A stretch of DNA of 64,000 bases from NCBI GenBank assembly GCA_028274465.1, contig CM051456.1, positions 126,372,880-126,436,879 on the forward strand, written 5' to 3'. How positions within the stretch are numbered: the stretch's first letter is position 1; every line of letters begins with the position of its first letter. The notes under the pieces were generated by a model that ran no database searches, was not told the DNA's origin, and saw only the letters and a list, made by a program, of their open reading frames with translations. This document shows positions 11,501 through 21,437 of the stretch, one piece after another. Source of the DNA: Plantago ovata. Its lineage: Eukaryota > Streptophyta > Magnoliopsida > Lamiales > Plantaginaceae. The translations under genes and the position numbers were made by a program.

Positions 11501-12616
11501 CACATTATTTGATTTTGTGAACTGATGCACAGAGACTAGATTATTTGCAGCATTAGGAACGCACAACATATTGGATAAAATAAAGTTACGAGATGGAGAT
11601 TGGATAAAGGATGTACCAGTGTGGGTGATGGGAAGGCCTGACCCATCAGCTAACTGAACCTCCTCAGTACCATCATATTCCGAGTGTAGAGACATATTTG
11701 ACAAATCACTAGTAAGATGATGGGATGCACCAGAATCCATCAACCAATTCGGTGAGTGAGCAAGATTAGCTCTTGGATGTCGACACTGTGGGGCTGTATG
11801 GCCTGGTTTATCACAATTTTGACAAACGACATGCCCATGAAAATATTGAGCACCAGGAGGTACGAAAGAGCCATTGTTGTAGCCTCCATAGTTCCATCCG
11901 CGATTGGCGTTATAGCCACCATTAGTGTTATAGTTACGGCCGCCACCACGGCTGCCACCACGACCACCTCGACCACCACGGCCTCTGTTATTTCCTCCAC
12001 GTGGACCACTATAATTGTTGTTGTTGTAATGGGGACGAGGGGAGTTGTTCGGGCGAGAGGATTGCGCAACATTGGCTGTGGCAACAAGTGATGCTTGGGC
12101 TAATTCTTGATTTTTTAAATAGATCTCGTGAGAGATGACTTTGTCATGTAAGTCATCATAGGAAATGGAGGTGTCCCTTGCTCGAGCAGATTGAGATCCA
12201 ATATTAGCACGAGAGAGATCCTCCTTTAGCTGCATCACACGTGAACGAGATCTGTTCGCAAATAAACGAGATAGAGTATCCCAAACAGCTGCAGATGTTT
12301 CACATGAACACGCTAGTGGTGCAACATCAGGTTCCAAGGTTCCAGTTAGTGCGCCAAGGATCAGTTGATCCTGTTGGAACCAATTATCGTATTCAGGAGA
12401 GGTCTTTAATGGGGGTGTGTTTTTGGAATCAACATAGGAGCTTAGTTTGAAGCCGTTGAGGACAGATCGGACATGGTTGCGCCATATGATATAGTTGGAG
12501 GAGTTCAATGGTACTTTGAAATGAGTATTGGCTGTAATGGGAACAATAGGTGCTGGAGAAGAAGGGGTGGTTGTGGTTGTTTTGTCAGTGGTAGACGAAT
12601 CGCCAGATTCAGTCAT
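8492..12616 (-). CDS. Copia gag-pol polyprotein, uninterrupted ORF
   Basis: 1374 codons with no stop or frameshift. Order: gag N-domain (about 30-135), Gly/Arg/Asn-rich linker (190-250), CCHC zinc knuckle CQNCDKPGHTAPQC (265-278), protease DSG (about 294), integrase HHCC, integrase catalytic D (DVWGP, about 490), D (SDNGGEF, about 550) and E (GVAERR, about 582), reverse transcriptase with YVDD (about 1053), and RNase H with SDSDFGG, TEAEY and CDN. Integrase before reverse transcriptase marks Ty1/copia. Pol looks fully competent. Gag appears to lack an internal block of roughly 45-50 residues: KEDLSRANIGSQSA runs straight into RARDTSISYDDLHDK near residue 137-146. The stop codon is inside the 3' LTR. 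Confidence 0.95.
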   Translation of the reverse strand: MTESGDSSTTDKTTTTTPSSPAPIVPITANTHFKVPLNSSNYIIWRNHVRSVLNGFKLSSYVDSKNTPPLKTSPEYDNWFQQDQLILGALTGTLEPDVAPLACSCETSAAVWDTLSRLFANRSRSRVMQLKEDLSRANIGSQSARARDTSISYDDLHDKVISHEIYLKNQELAQASLVATANVAQSSRPNNSPRPHYNNNNYSGPRGGNNRGRGGRGGRGGSRGGGRNYNTNGGYNANRGWNYGGYNNGSFVPPGAQYFHGHVVCQNCDKPGHTAPQCRHPRANLAHSPNWLMDSGASHHLTSDLSNMSLHSEYDGTEEVQLADGSGLPITHTGTSFIQSPSRNFILSNMLCVPNAANNLVSVHQFTKSNNVSVEFYPSCFIVKDRLTGAPLARGPCNNGVYSFGPSGSLQFAAHSFNVGVRTTSIIWHARLGHPSVRTSSSVISHFNLPLSNKTRLLGAPCGSCLTCKSHRLPFSETSIVSEYPLHYVFTDVWGPVQNSLDGSRFYLLFVDHFTKYMWIYPMSAKSDVASLFCQFKRLVEKQFDYHIKNVYSDNGGEFLALRTFFNEHGISWLTTAPHTPQQNGVAERRHRHVLETGRTLLHYAGLPPTYWSFALQTAVYLINRLPTPLLRGQSPFETLFRRKPNYLKLRTFGCLCFPWLRPYSKGKLDPPSRSCIFVGYSTSQSAYKCYDPSSKRIFICRHVQFSEQEFPLKTPTVSSPSHPPTPIHFNPAPLFIPHPTTELTPEPSTNTSPPSSPQPSNSELIFTPQRPVQLHPGPRDPITPIHYPNSTPSSTPTENTSQNSAHSSSSTPAENTPQPVPDPKLLRPHHMITRGRNGLFFPKANISTKHPLPSDVEPSCVSQALSDPRWRSAMSDEFTALLRHGTWDLVPPSSSQQNVIGCKWVFTIKRKPDGTVDRFKARLVAKGFHQRPGIDYHETFSPVVKPVTIRSVLSMALMHGWELRQLDISNAFLHGTLSEPVFMTQPPGFVDSQFPRHVCRLRRSLYGLRQAPRVWYQALSSALITFGFSQSTADTSLFTLHQGSNHILVLVYVDDLIVTGSSPSLTSAVISHLQKQFAVKDLGSLSYFLGVEVARCKEGLFLSQHKYTLDLLRRHHMEGAKPVSTPMNAKTPLGVSPSTDATEFRRAIGGLQYLTLTRPDIAFTVGKLAQSMATPSELDWSAVKRLFRYLKGTLHHGLLLRRPTDLSITAFSDSDFGGSLVDGKSTSAYIIFLGPNPISWRSRKQVGVARSSTEAEYRALASAAAEVCWIRHLFRDLGILAKTRPRLLCDNISATRLALHPVLHSRMKHIAIDVHFVRDLTEKGLLSVSHINTLDQLADVLTKSLPRARFEYLRSKISVADGTSILRGRIKGS

Positions 12617-12715
12617 GGTGAAGATGAATGGAGAGACGGCTGGAAAAAAAAAAAAAAAAGGTCTAGGTTTTGAGTTTTGATGTGCTCTTAAGAGTCTAAA
12701 GTGGCTTTGATACCA

Positions 12716-12873
12716 TATAGAATAGTAAAATATATTCTGTATTTCACACTTTTACTCATGATTACATTAGCTCCTATTTATACAGCAATTCATCTAGTTA
12801 TGTAAGGTAAGAAGATATGTGAAAATATGTACAAGTCTCTGGAATATTCTCAATAAATCAAGACCCCTTAATA
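12716..12873 (-). repeat. 5' LTR of copia element, with TATA box
   Basis: 158-bp LTR. On the minus strand a TATA box (TATAAATAG, about 12774-12782) provides the likely promoter for the genomic RNA. The LTR ends exactly where the tRNA-iMet primer site begins. Confidence 0.95.
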
Positions 12874-12878
12874 ATATA

Positions 12879-13500
12879 TGTGATGAGTGAATTGGGAAGA
12901 GTTAGGTTGCTTGCTTGCGAATCTAGTGTTGCCAATGAAGGGCAAGTACAGTGAGTTGCTGTGAAAGATGAAAATAGTTAGTATTGTTGTAGAATGAGAC
13001 TATGTTAATTAACTGGATCCTTCCCATTAGATGGGAAGCTAATTAATTATTGCTGTGATTATATTGCCCCTGACATGTGAATGGGTTAGCACAGTAAGAT
13101 TCTTATAAAACTGATACCATTAGGTAGAGAGTTGATAGATTTATACAAACTAAGCGAGATTATTTAAATGATACACGCAGATTGACTCGTTGCTTGCTTA
13201 TCCACGAGGCGATTAACAAATAGTTTACTTATTAGATTTATATGATTTTCCCAAAGTTGTTGTCTCGCAGTGACCGGAACCTTTTGCAACTTGCCATGCT
13301 GAAAAATTGTCCTGTGGCTGTGGTGGACAGGTAGATAGAGCATGAGTTATTTTCTTCAAGTATTGCATATCAGAGTATTAAGTGAACATTGACACATGCT
13401 TCTTGAATTTCAAATCTGTTTAGTTTCTGAAAACACTGGATGAATGTTGTTACAGAGACGACAAAAAAGTATAAGGCGTGAATGAGGTAAAAGGCGGTAA
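12879..13500. other. Intergenic, nothing recognised
   Basis: Between the copia element and the TIFY gene I find no ORF, RNA gene or clear repeat. Confidence 0.4.
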
Positions 13501-13566
13501 GGTATAGTTCTTGGAGAAGCTAGCTAATTAGGAATAATCTAATGAAAATGCGAAGCTCTGAGAAGC

Positions 13567-14067
13567 TCATGAGGTCCCTTTGGTTTTAACACCTGATGCA
13601 CTGTCCTGGTAATCACCAACAGGGCGTGATTGAGAGCTATCACTAACGGTGGGTGCTTGAGACTCTGGAGCTGGAGGAGAATAGTCTTGAGCTGCTAGTG
13701 ACATAATCGCCGCAGCCTAAACCCACCAACAAAACAAAATTACAACTTTACAGACATTGGCCTTTTGAAGAACAACAAAAGAATTAGACATGAGATATGG
13801 GATGGCATATACGTACTTTCTCAGTAGAAATGTTGTCGAAGACATGTACTGAACCGCCATAGAAGATAGTCAATGGAGCTGGAGCAGTTGAAATGCTGCT
13901 GCAGAACAAAATCCAATTCCATTCGACTTAGTTTGGCATATACGAGTATTGAAGGGTTGATGATCAAGTTTAGGAGTAGGAATTTACTGCATTTACCTCG
14001 AATCGGGTGGAGGAGTTTGAGCAACAGGGTTGCTTGAATCTGGAGATGGGTCTACTCGATTTCTCAT
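13567..14067 (-). CDS. Small TIFY-domain protein without a Jas motif
   Basis: Three exons on the minus strand: 14067-13997, 13898-13817 and 13716-13567. All have GT/AG borders and join in frame to 100 residues. The centre is a TIFY/ZIM domain, LTIFYGGSVHVFDNISTEKA followed by AAIMSLA, preceded by a Pro/Ser-rich stretch. The C-terminal 40 residues are Ser/Pro-rich and end KTKGTS. There is no Jas motif (the COI1/MYC-binding helix of JAZ repressors), no CCT/GATA domain and no PPD domain. TIFY domains mediate dimerisation and NINJA binding. The ATG at 14067 was chosen because a TATA box (TATAAATA, 14145-14152) lies about 80 bp upstream. The frame stays open upstream (QLQPKEIQERKPLDSSS) to a stop before the TATA box, so loss of 5' exons is possible. 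Closest family idea is TIFY8-like, uncertain. Confidence 0.8.
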
Positions 14068-14144
14068 ACGAACTGATGATGATCGGAAACTGCTGCTATC
14101 AAGTGGCTTTCTTTCTTGGATTTCTTTTGGTTGAAGCTGCTGCT

Positions 14145-14152
14145 TATTTATA
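14145..14152 (-). promoter_or_regulatory. TATA box of the TIFY gene
   Basis: TATAAATA on the minus strand, about 78 bp before the chosen ATG. Confidence 0.5.
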
Positions 14153-14739
14153 GGCTATTTCTACTACTGAACTAATTAAGTTGACAATAAAGCCTTAATT
14201 TAAATTGTGCTAAATTGTTTAATAGGCCCCTCCCCTGAAATGTTGTTATAATATTTGCAGAGAATCTGCCATATCGAATTAGTATAACCGCCCCTGTGCG
14301 TTGGATATCTATCTACGTTGCACAATCTTATTATTATGTTTGATTCTCTCTAATTCACAATTAACACAATGTTTTTCACATTTCTGCAGCATTAGGATTC
14401 TCCTTCCAGAGATCATGCATGAACCAAGTCTTGTCATACGAGAAAGTTATATATTTACCGTAAAATTAAAGTGTAAAGTACAAACGAGAGATGTTCAGAA
14501 CACAGTTAAAGAACAACACAATTCTCCTCCTTCTAGAGATCACCAAGCCTTGTCATACGAGAAATTTATTCATCGTAAAATTAATGGACAAATTACAAAC
14601 GAGTTTAAAAATTGCAGAACACAATTTCGGGGAATTTTATAATATTTCATTGCACCCTGTAACTATTTATAATTATTTATAATATCAACTCCACATATAA
14701 TAATTAAAGATCTTCTATTTCTTATAATCTAGTGGAGTG

Positions 14740-14830
14740 TGGTCTGGTGGTAAGGGTGCTAAGTAGCAAGGAAAGGTCGGAGTTTCAATTGGAATTGAAA
14801 CTAATTGAATTTATTTGTAATAAAAAACAA
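14740..14830 (+). repeat. tRNA-like SINE head (candidate)
   Basis: TGGTCTGGTGGTAAGG resembles a pol III A box. About 35 bp on, GGAGTTTCAATTGG weakly resembles a B box, and an A-rich stretch follows. No target duplication was established, so this is only a candidate SINE remnant. Confidence 0.25.
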
Positions 14831-14871
14831 TTGAAAAAGTTGAACATGGAGACCAATAACTACTACTTTCT

Positions 14872-15105
14872 CCGATAATTTGCAAGAACCCATTTTATTT
14901 TATTAACTTTTTCGATGTTTGACCTCAAATTAATCGTAATTTATTAGAAAAAAATAATTTAAAAAATTATATTATGAAAATATTTATTATATTTTCATAA
15001 TATAATTTTTAAAATTATTTTTTTCATAATAAATTATAATTAATTTGAGGTCAAACCGAACATGAAAAATCAACAAAACAAAATGAGGTTTTTCGGTGGG
15101 AGAAA
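14872..15105. mobile_element. Fold-back (Stowaway-like) MITE
   Basis: The left half (TTTCTCCG..., GTTTGACCTCAAATTAAT) and right half (ATTAATTTGAGGTCAAAC, ...CGGTGGGAGAAA) are almost mirror images around about 14985, forming a roughly 110-bp imperfect stem. The outer ends resemble degenerate Stowaway CTCC..CCG ends flanked by TA. Non-coding. Confidence 0.65.
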
Positions 15106-16568
15106 TTAATGATTTAGGACTACTAAGAAGGATATCAGTGAGCAAGCTGCCTGAGTTGGTGTGAGTAAATCAAGTTGATGGGAAAAACAATTTTCTTTGT
15201 TGTGAGAAAATCTTCTTCAGATTTGACAAAGATTGCAGTCATCGCTGGCTATCTATCTATCTGGTCAAAATAATCTTAAACATACCAACTGTATCTCACA
15301 TTCTCACCCATTTGGAATTAAGACAACCAAATCCTACTATTATTACTATTACTATTATATTGCCATCTGTATTTCCATAAATATTAAGAATAATATACAT
15401 AAAAGGAAAGAAATGACAATCTAATCCGTACAAGATTTATTTTATTGGCTATCTACTCCAATATCAAAATATGAGCATTTATACATTTTCTTGTCTAGCT
15501 TGCTAATAAAAACCAATGCAATTATGGAATTATGTCTAATCCCTAATGACTGATTGATATCAGACTTTTCGGAAAAGCACTGCGGTACATTTTTCAATGG
15601 CTGAACTGCACACATCTTGTATAAGAATCTAAATGATGTGTAGCAAGTTACAAATTTGTACTATGATCCATTTACCTGAGGACATACGTACATGGGATCG
15701 ATGGAGTATTATAGTTGAGAGCTGGGTCAATTGACCCAACTGAGATTTGTATTCTTACTAAAATAGTACTGACATTGACACATACTGTATACTCAAAGCA
15801 CTTTTTATACTCAAAGCACTAGGCTAAAAAGATAATCTTATTTCCAGTTTTTTTCACAGTTTAACATTAGAAATTAGAAAAAATTGCTCCTTCGTCCACT
15901 TTATTTTTTTTTTAAATGCAATTATTATATGTAATAACATGTTAATCGTTTATACATTTTATAATTATATTTTTCATGATAAAATTTTCGACCCCGTTCA
16001 TATTGAGTCCCAGATTCGCCACTGCTAATTGCCCAAAATTATGCCGTGTTTTTTTATTAGTGACTGATCCTATGAATACTGCGCTGATGCTTGAATGAAC
16101 TCACCGGACTATGTCCATTTGCAAAGAACTGTACCTTAAACCAGAGCTCCCCCTAGCTAGTTAAAGCATCCATATTAAGGTAAAAGAAGATGTTAACGTG
16201 AAAATAAAAACATATTCATTTCTTATGTTTTTGTATTTAAAGTAAAAATGGTGTAGTCAATTTTGTTTTTCATCATTCTTTTAGTTGCATATTAGTCTTT
16301 CATTAACAAATATAAATCTAGGAAGTGTATTTTAGTCATGTTTGATTCATTTAAATAAATTTTAATTGAATTTAAAGAATTGCTGAACCAATCTAAACCT
16401 AGAGTGCGGACACATTTTCCCGTCAAATCAACCAAGCCAAGCCTTAGTTTTATCGAGGTCTAAATGAGAAATAAATAGTATGTTAATAAAAATGAAAAAA
16501 GTGAGAAGAAAAATAAAATAAAAAGGAAGAAAAGAAAAACATAAGCTAATATTAGCATCAACAGTGTA
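15106..16568. other. Intergenic, no gene recognised
   Basis: A/T-rich stretch. The only ordered features are short simple repeats, such as the TAT/TAC-rich run near 15340 and a duplicated TATACTCAAAGCACT at about 15788-15820. Confidence 0.4.
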
Positions 16569-16576
16569 CTCCCTAG

Positions 16577-17404
<828 letters not shown>

Positions 17405-17736
17405 CTCCCTAGTCTCTACGTTCCAATTCCAGTGAATATTTTGTTAATTTAACTCCCGATAACTTTCAAATTAAGATAGATAACCATCGTAGACACATCG
17501 GCTGCCGAATTTAATAGGTTTGGGCAGAGAGAGTATATTACTAAATCCTCTGATTTTCCTTCCACTCTTGTAAGCTCCACTGAAAAAGATCGGACTTTTA
17601 TCGGAAACTTGTTCTTCTACCTCTCAATTCCCAACACCAAATCACGATTCCTTCTCTCACCTTCACTGCCTTACTGTCGAGATCCCCATTCTCAATCCGT
17701 TGAGAGAATTTTCATTCAATTCTAGTAATAAGGAAG

Positions 17737-17976
17737 GTAACCTCTTTCACACTCATCTTTTCTTGCTTTTCCCCATTTCTTAGGTTTACTTTTTCATTTT
17801 ATGATTGATAAGTGACTGTAATTATTGTTAAGAACCAAGTAAATGCTACATTGATTTATATGCATTTGTCAATCTCTCTGCTTGTAGGTATAGTGACTAG
17901 GCTAGTGCTTTGGTAGTCAATATGAATATCCATATGTCATTCTTCTTGTAATTAGGCTATACCATTTTCTTGGCAG
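17737..17976 (+). other. 5' UTR intron of isoamylase 2 (predicted)
   Basis: AAG|GTAACC at 17736/17737 and TTGGCAG|GGAAG at 17976/17977 form a plausible intron just before the start codon. A spliced leader in front of an intronless CDS would fit a standard plant gene layout. Confidence 0.55.
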
Positions 17977-18001
17977 GGAAGTGTATTGTAGAAATAGGAT
18001 C

Positions 18002-20521
18002 ATGCTGCTTCCTATATCGAATGTTACGCGAACGAGTTGTGTGAATTCGGGGTCATTGGAATTATGTAGGCTGTTTTCTGCCAAATGTGGTGAGGTAGGA
18101 AAAAGGGTTGCATTTGGTTTTCAAGAATTGGGTCTGAATCGAAACGTTGTAACCGGGGGAAGCTGTTCTTACAAGCATCGTTTAGTCAGGGCATTGGTTA
18201 GTCCAGATGTATCCGGTGTGCGTAATATTGAAAAGGTGGACTCGTATCGATTTTGGACAGAGAATGGTGGTCAACTGAAGATACTTGTGAAGAAGAGGAG
18301 CAGTAAGTATGTAGTGTGTGTTGAGATAGTGTCCTTGCAGCCATGTGAGGGAGTTGGGGAGCTAGTAATGAGCTGGGGGTTGTTCAGGTCTGATTCGACG
18401 AGTTTTATGGGGTTGGATGTTAGTAAACAAAGTATGGCGGAGGCTCCATTTGTGAAAGATTCTGTAGGTAAGCTAGTTGTGGAGCTAGAGATTGATGCGA
18501 GTTTGGCCCCTATCTATTTTTCTAGTTTATTGAAGTCTCAACGAGGTTCTGACGGAGAAATTGTAAGTATCAGAAGCCGTAGGGAAACGAATTTTGTAGT
18601 GCCAGTTGGTTTTGGCACTGGACATCCATTGCCAATGGGAGTTTCATTTCTGGAGAATGGATCCATCAACTTTTCCTTCTTTGCACGTAATGTAGAAGGT
18701 GTTATTATGTGCCTGTATGCAAATAACAAGGGAAAAGACCCTTCTTTAGAGATTGATCTGGATCCATATGTCAATCGGTCAGGTGACATTTGGCATGTAC
18801 TGTTAGATGGTTCTGTGCCTTTTGTGAGCTATGGCTATCGCTGCAAGGATAGTAATGGAAGAAAAGGAAACCAAGTTCTTCTGGATCCATATGCCAAAGT
18901 TATTGAAGACTTTCATTTGGGTTTGCCTCTAAAATGCCTCGGAAAACTATGCCAGGAACCTGCATTTGATTGGGGTGGTGATTTTCGTCCGAACATACCT
19001 AATGAGAAGCTAATTGTTTATAGAATGGAAGTTGGAAGTTTTACCAAAGATGAGTCAAGCAAGTTATCTGGCAAAGTTGCTGGGTGTTTCTCTGGCATTG
19101 CTGAGAAATTGCATCATTTTAGAGATCTTGGTGTCAATGCGATCTTATTAGAGCCGATCTTCCCATTTGATGAGCAGAAAGGACCCTATTACCCGTGGCA
19201 CTTATTCTCTCCCAGGAGTCCTAAGAGGCCCTCCGGTGACTCGAGAAATGTTGCTACATCAATCAAGGAGATGGTGAAGAAGCTCCATGCAAGTGGAATT
19301 GAAGTTTTGCTGGAAGTTGTTTTCACCCACACTAGTGAGGTTGCAGCACTAAGACAAATTGATAATGCTTCTTATTATCAGTATAATAATACTGCGTTAA
19401 ATTGCAATTACCCTGTTGTCAGCCAAATGATATTAGAGAGTCTTCGGCATTGGGTGATTGAATATCACATTGATGGATTCGTCTTCATCAACGCTGCTGC
19501 TCTCACAAAAGGCTCTAAGGGTGAGTTCCTCTCACGCCCTCCTTTAGTCGAAGCTATTGCTTTCGACCCACTACTCTCGAAAGTCAAGATAATAGCTGAT
19601 TCTTGGGACCCATGTGATATGACAGCAAAAGATGTAAAATTCCCACATTGGAAGAGATGGGGAGAGATGAATGCAAAATTTTGTGTCGATGTGAGAAACT
19701 TTTTGAGGGGTCGAGGTCCTATAAGCAACCTTGCGACACGACTTTGTGGTAGTGCGGATGTTTTTCTTCCAGGCCGAGGCCCGGGTTTATGTTTCAACTA
19801 TATTACAAGGAATGTTGGATTTACGCTAGTGGATTTAGTGAGCTTCAGCACTAGTGATGTTGCATTGTCAGAGTCGAGTTGGAACTGTGGAGGAGAAGGG
19901 CCCACAAACAAAATTGTGGTTCTAGAAACGCGACTTAAACAGATACGCAATTTCCTCTTCATTTTATTTGTTTCATTGGGCATTCCGGTTATTACCATGG
20001 GAGACGAGTGTGGCAACTCTACAGGAGGTTTGTTGGAATATTCTGACCGGAAGCTTGATTGGAGCACCTTAAAATCTGGCTTTGGTATTCAAGTCACACA
20101 ATTTATTTCGTTCTTGAGCTCGTTGAAAGTGAGGCGAAGCGATCTTCTTCAAAGAAGTAGCTTCTTGAGTGAAAAAAACATAGAATGGCATGGACCTAAA
20201 CAATCTCCACCAATGTGGGATGATCCATCATGCAAATTCTTGGCTGTGACTCTAAAGGCTGACGAAGAATCAGCCAAATTAGCATCTGATTCTCCATTTG
20301 GTTACGGAGACTTATTTATTGCTTTTAACAGCGCCGATCATCCTCAAGAAGTTACTCTCCCTCCATCAACAGTGGATGCAACTTGGGTTTGTTTGGTCGA
20401 TACCTCACTCCCTTTTCCTGGTTTCTTCACAACGGATGGTGTTCCTCTAGAGGCTGGAGTATTGACTTACGAAATGAAATCCCACAGCTGTATCTTGTTT
20501 GAATCGCGGAGCTCTGGTTGA
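18002..20521 (+). CDS. ISA2: Isoamylase 2, chloroplastic (regulatory debranching-enzyme subunit)
   Basis: 839 residues from the ATG at 18002. An in-frame GTG slightly upstream is not a credible plant start. The CDS is intronless, as known for plant ISA2. A Ser/Arg-rich N-terminus fits a plastid transit peptide. Then come a CBM48-type domain (PVGFGTGHPLPMG, YGYRCKD) and a GH13 barrel (YRMEVGSFTKD, LGVNAILLEPIFPFDEQ). Catalytic positions are lost, as is characteristic of ISA2: the nucleophile motif reads IDGFVFINAAAL (about residue 490) with no Asp, the acid/base region reads IADSWDP, and the HD motif reads NYITRNVGFTL. Known family role: partners with ISA1 in a hetero-oligomer that trims amylopectin during starch granule synthesis. 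Confidence 0.96.
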   Translation: MLLPISNVTRTSCVNSGSLELCRLFSAKCGEVGKRVAFGFQELGLNRNVVTGGSCSYKHRLVRALVSPDVSGVRNIEKVDSYRFWTENGGQLKILVKKRSSKYVVCVEIVSLQPCEGVGELVMSWGLFRSDSTSFMGLDVSKQSMAEAPFVKDSVGKLVVELEIDASLAPIYFSSLLKSQRGSDGEIVSIRSRRETNFVVPVGFGTGHPLPMGVSFLENGSINFSFFARNVEGVIMCLYANNKGKDPSLEIDLDPYVNRSGDIWHVLLDGSVPFVSYGYRCKDSNGRKGNQVLLDPYAKVIEDFHLGLPLKCLGKLCQEPAFDWGGDFRPNIPNEKLIVYRMEVGSFTKDESSKLSGKVAGCFSGIAEKLHHFRDLGVNAILLEPIFPFDEQKGPYYPWHLFSPRSPKRPSGDSRNVATSIKEMVKKLHASGIEVLLEVVFTHTSEVAALRQIDNASYYQYNNTALNCNYPVVSQMILESLRHWVIEYHIDGFVFINAAALTKGSKGEFLSRPPLVEAIAFDPLLSKVKIIADSWDPCDMTAKDVKFPHWKRWGEMNAKFCVDVRNFLRGRGPISNLATRLCGSADVFLPGRGPGLCFNYITRNVGFTLVDLVSFSTSDVALSESSWNCGGEGPTNKIVVLETRLKQIRNFLFILFVSLGIPVITMGDECGNSTGGLLEYSDRKLDWSTLKSGFGIQVTQFISFLSSLKVRRSDLLQRSSFLSEKNIEWHGPKQSPPMWDDPSCKFLAVTLKADEESAKLASDSPFGYGDLFIAFNSADHPQEVTLPPSTVDATWVCLVDTSLPFPGFFTTDGVPLEAGVLTYEMKSHSCILFESRSSG

Positions 20522-21437
20522 TCAGGTTAATTATATACTATGGTCATATCTTTCTGTTATGCTATTTCCTGCAGAACAGATTTGTATGTATGTTTGCTTC
20601 TGTGTACTGATATTCCAATAATCTAAAATACATGATTGGATTTCCATACTTGTACTGTGCTATCTACTATGTTATGCTTTGTCGGGAAGCATAAGGTTGA
20701 AAAACTGTGCACTCGTATCGAGGACTGTGCTCCTTGCTGAAGATACATGCTTTGTTGGTGATGGTAACTATTTGATGTGCTATATACACTGATTGTAACA
20801 TCACCTGTTCATGCTTATGAAGGGATACTTTTACTTGTATAGGGTAATAGTGTTAGAGGTACAAATTGGTCCAAAGAATCATTTAGATTACAGGCTAGCA
20901 GAACTTTATTCTGTGTTTCTGGTCCAGGGAAAAAGAATTATTCTTTCCATTTACAAGGCGACAGCAGTATTGGTTCCAACTGATAAAGCAGAGTAGTGAA
21001 ATGGAATCAAATTTGCCAAGGTTATAATATGAAGTCCAATCAAACATGTAAATTTGGTGTAAAGACAATACAAATCTTTCATATCTGTTTGGATGTATTC
21101 ATGTTGATGATTTTGACATGTTCTTCAACTCTGTTGTATGTTGAGTTTGTATCTCATTGAAAAAAAATAGGGACAAGAAAGAAAGTTCACTGCTTCACTC
21201 CACAAAATAAGTTAACTAGTACTCACTATTTTCTCTATTACACAAGTTTGCACATGAAAAGAAACACTAGTTATAACAAAATGGATAGACACCAAAACAC
21301 AGTAAGCTAAACAATACTAATACTCACCAACATGCTCATATTTGAAACAAAAGAGGCCTATCCCAGAGTCATGCTGTCACATGCTCTGTTACAGGTTTAG
21401 CTTCAGTAGAGAATTCTTTAGTTAGAGTTAGTTCATG
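20522..21437. other. 3' flanks of two convergent genes
   Basis: The region between the ISA2 stop codon and the stop codon of the oppositely oriented AIG2-like gene. It is probably the two 3' UTRs, and I see no extra gene. Confidence 0.5.

Larger units (their letters stand above)
8350..12873 (-). mobile_element. Complete Ty1/copia LTR retrotransposon
   Basis: 4.5-kb element on the minus strand. The two LTRs (8350-8507 and 12716-12873) look identical over 158 bp. The flanking target duplication is ATATA (8345-8349 and 12874-12878). On the element strand the LTR begins TATTAAGGGG and ends CTATTCTATA, so the ends are TA..TA rather than TG..CA. The primer-binding site TGGTATCAAAGCC, complementary to initiator tRNA-Met, follows the 5' LTR directly (ending at 12715), which fixes the border. 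A purine tract with five Gs abuts the 3' LTR at about 8508-8520. Identical LTRs mean recent insertion. It sits just past the epoxide hydrolase gene. Confidence 0.96.

Noticed and set aside
11740-12091. Overlapping frames in the Gly/Arg-rich gag region on both strands
   Set aside because: They are byproducts of the repetitive codons of the copia gag linker, with no independent gene signals.
17981-18001. GTG upstream start for isoamylase 2
   Set aside because: The frame is open but begins with GTG directly after a predicted splice acceptor. The first ATG at 18002 is the credible start.
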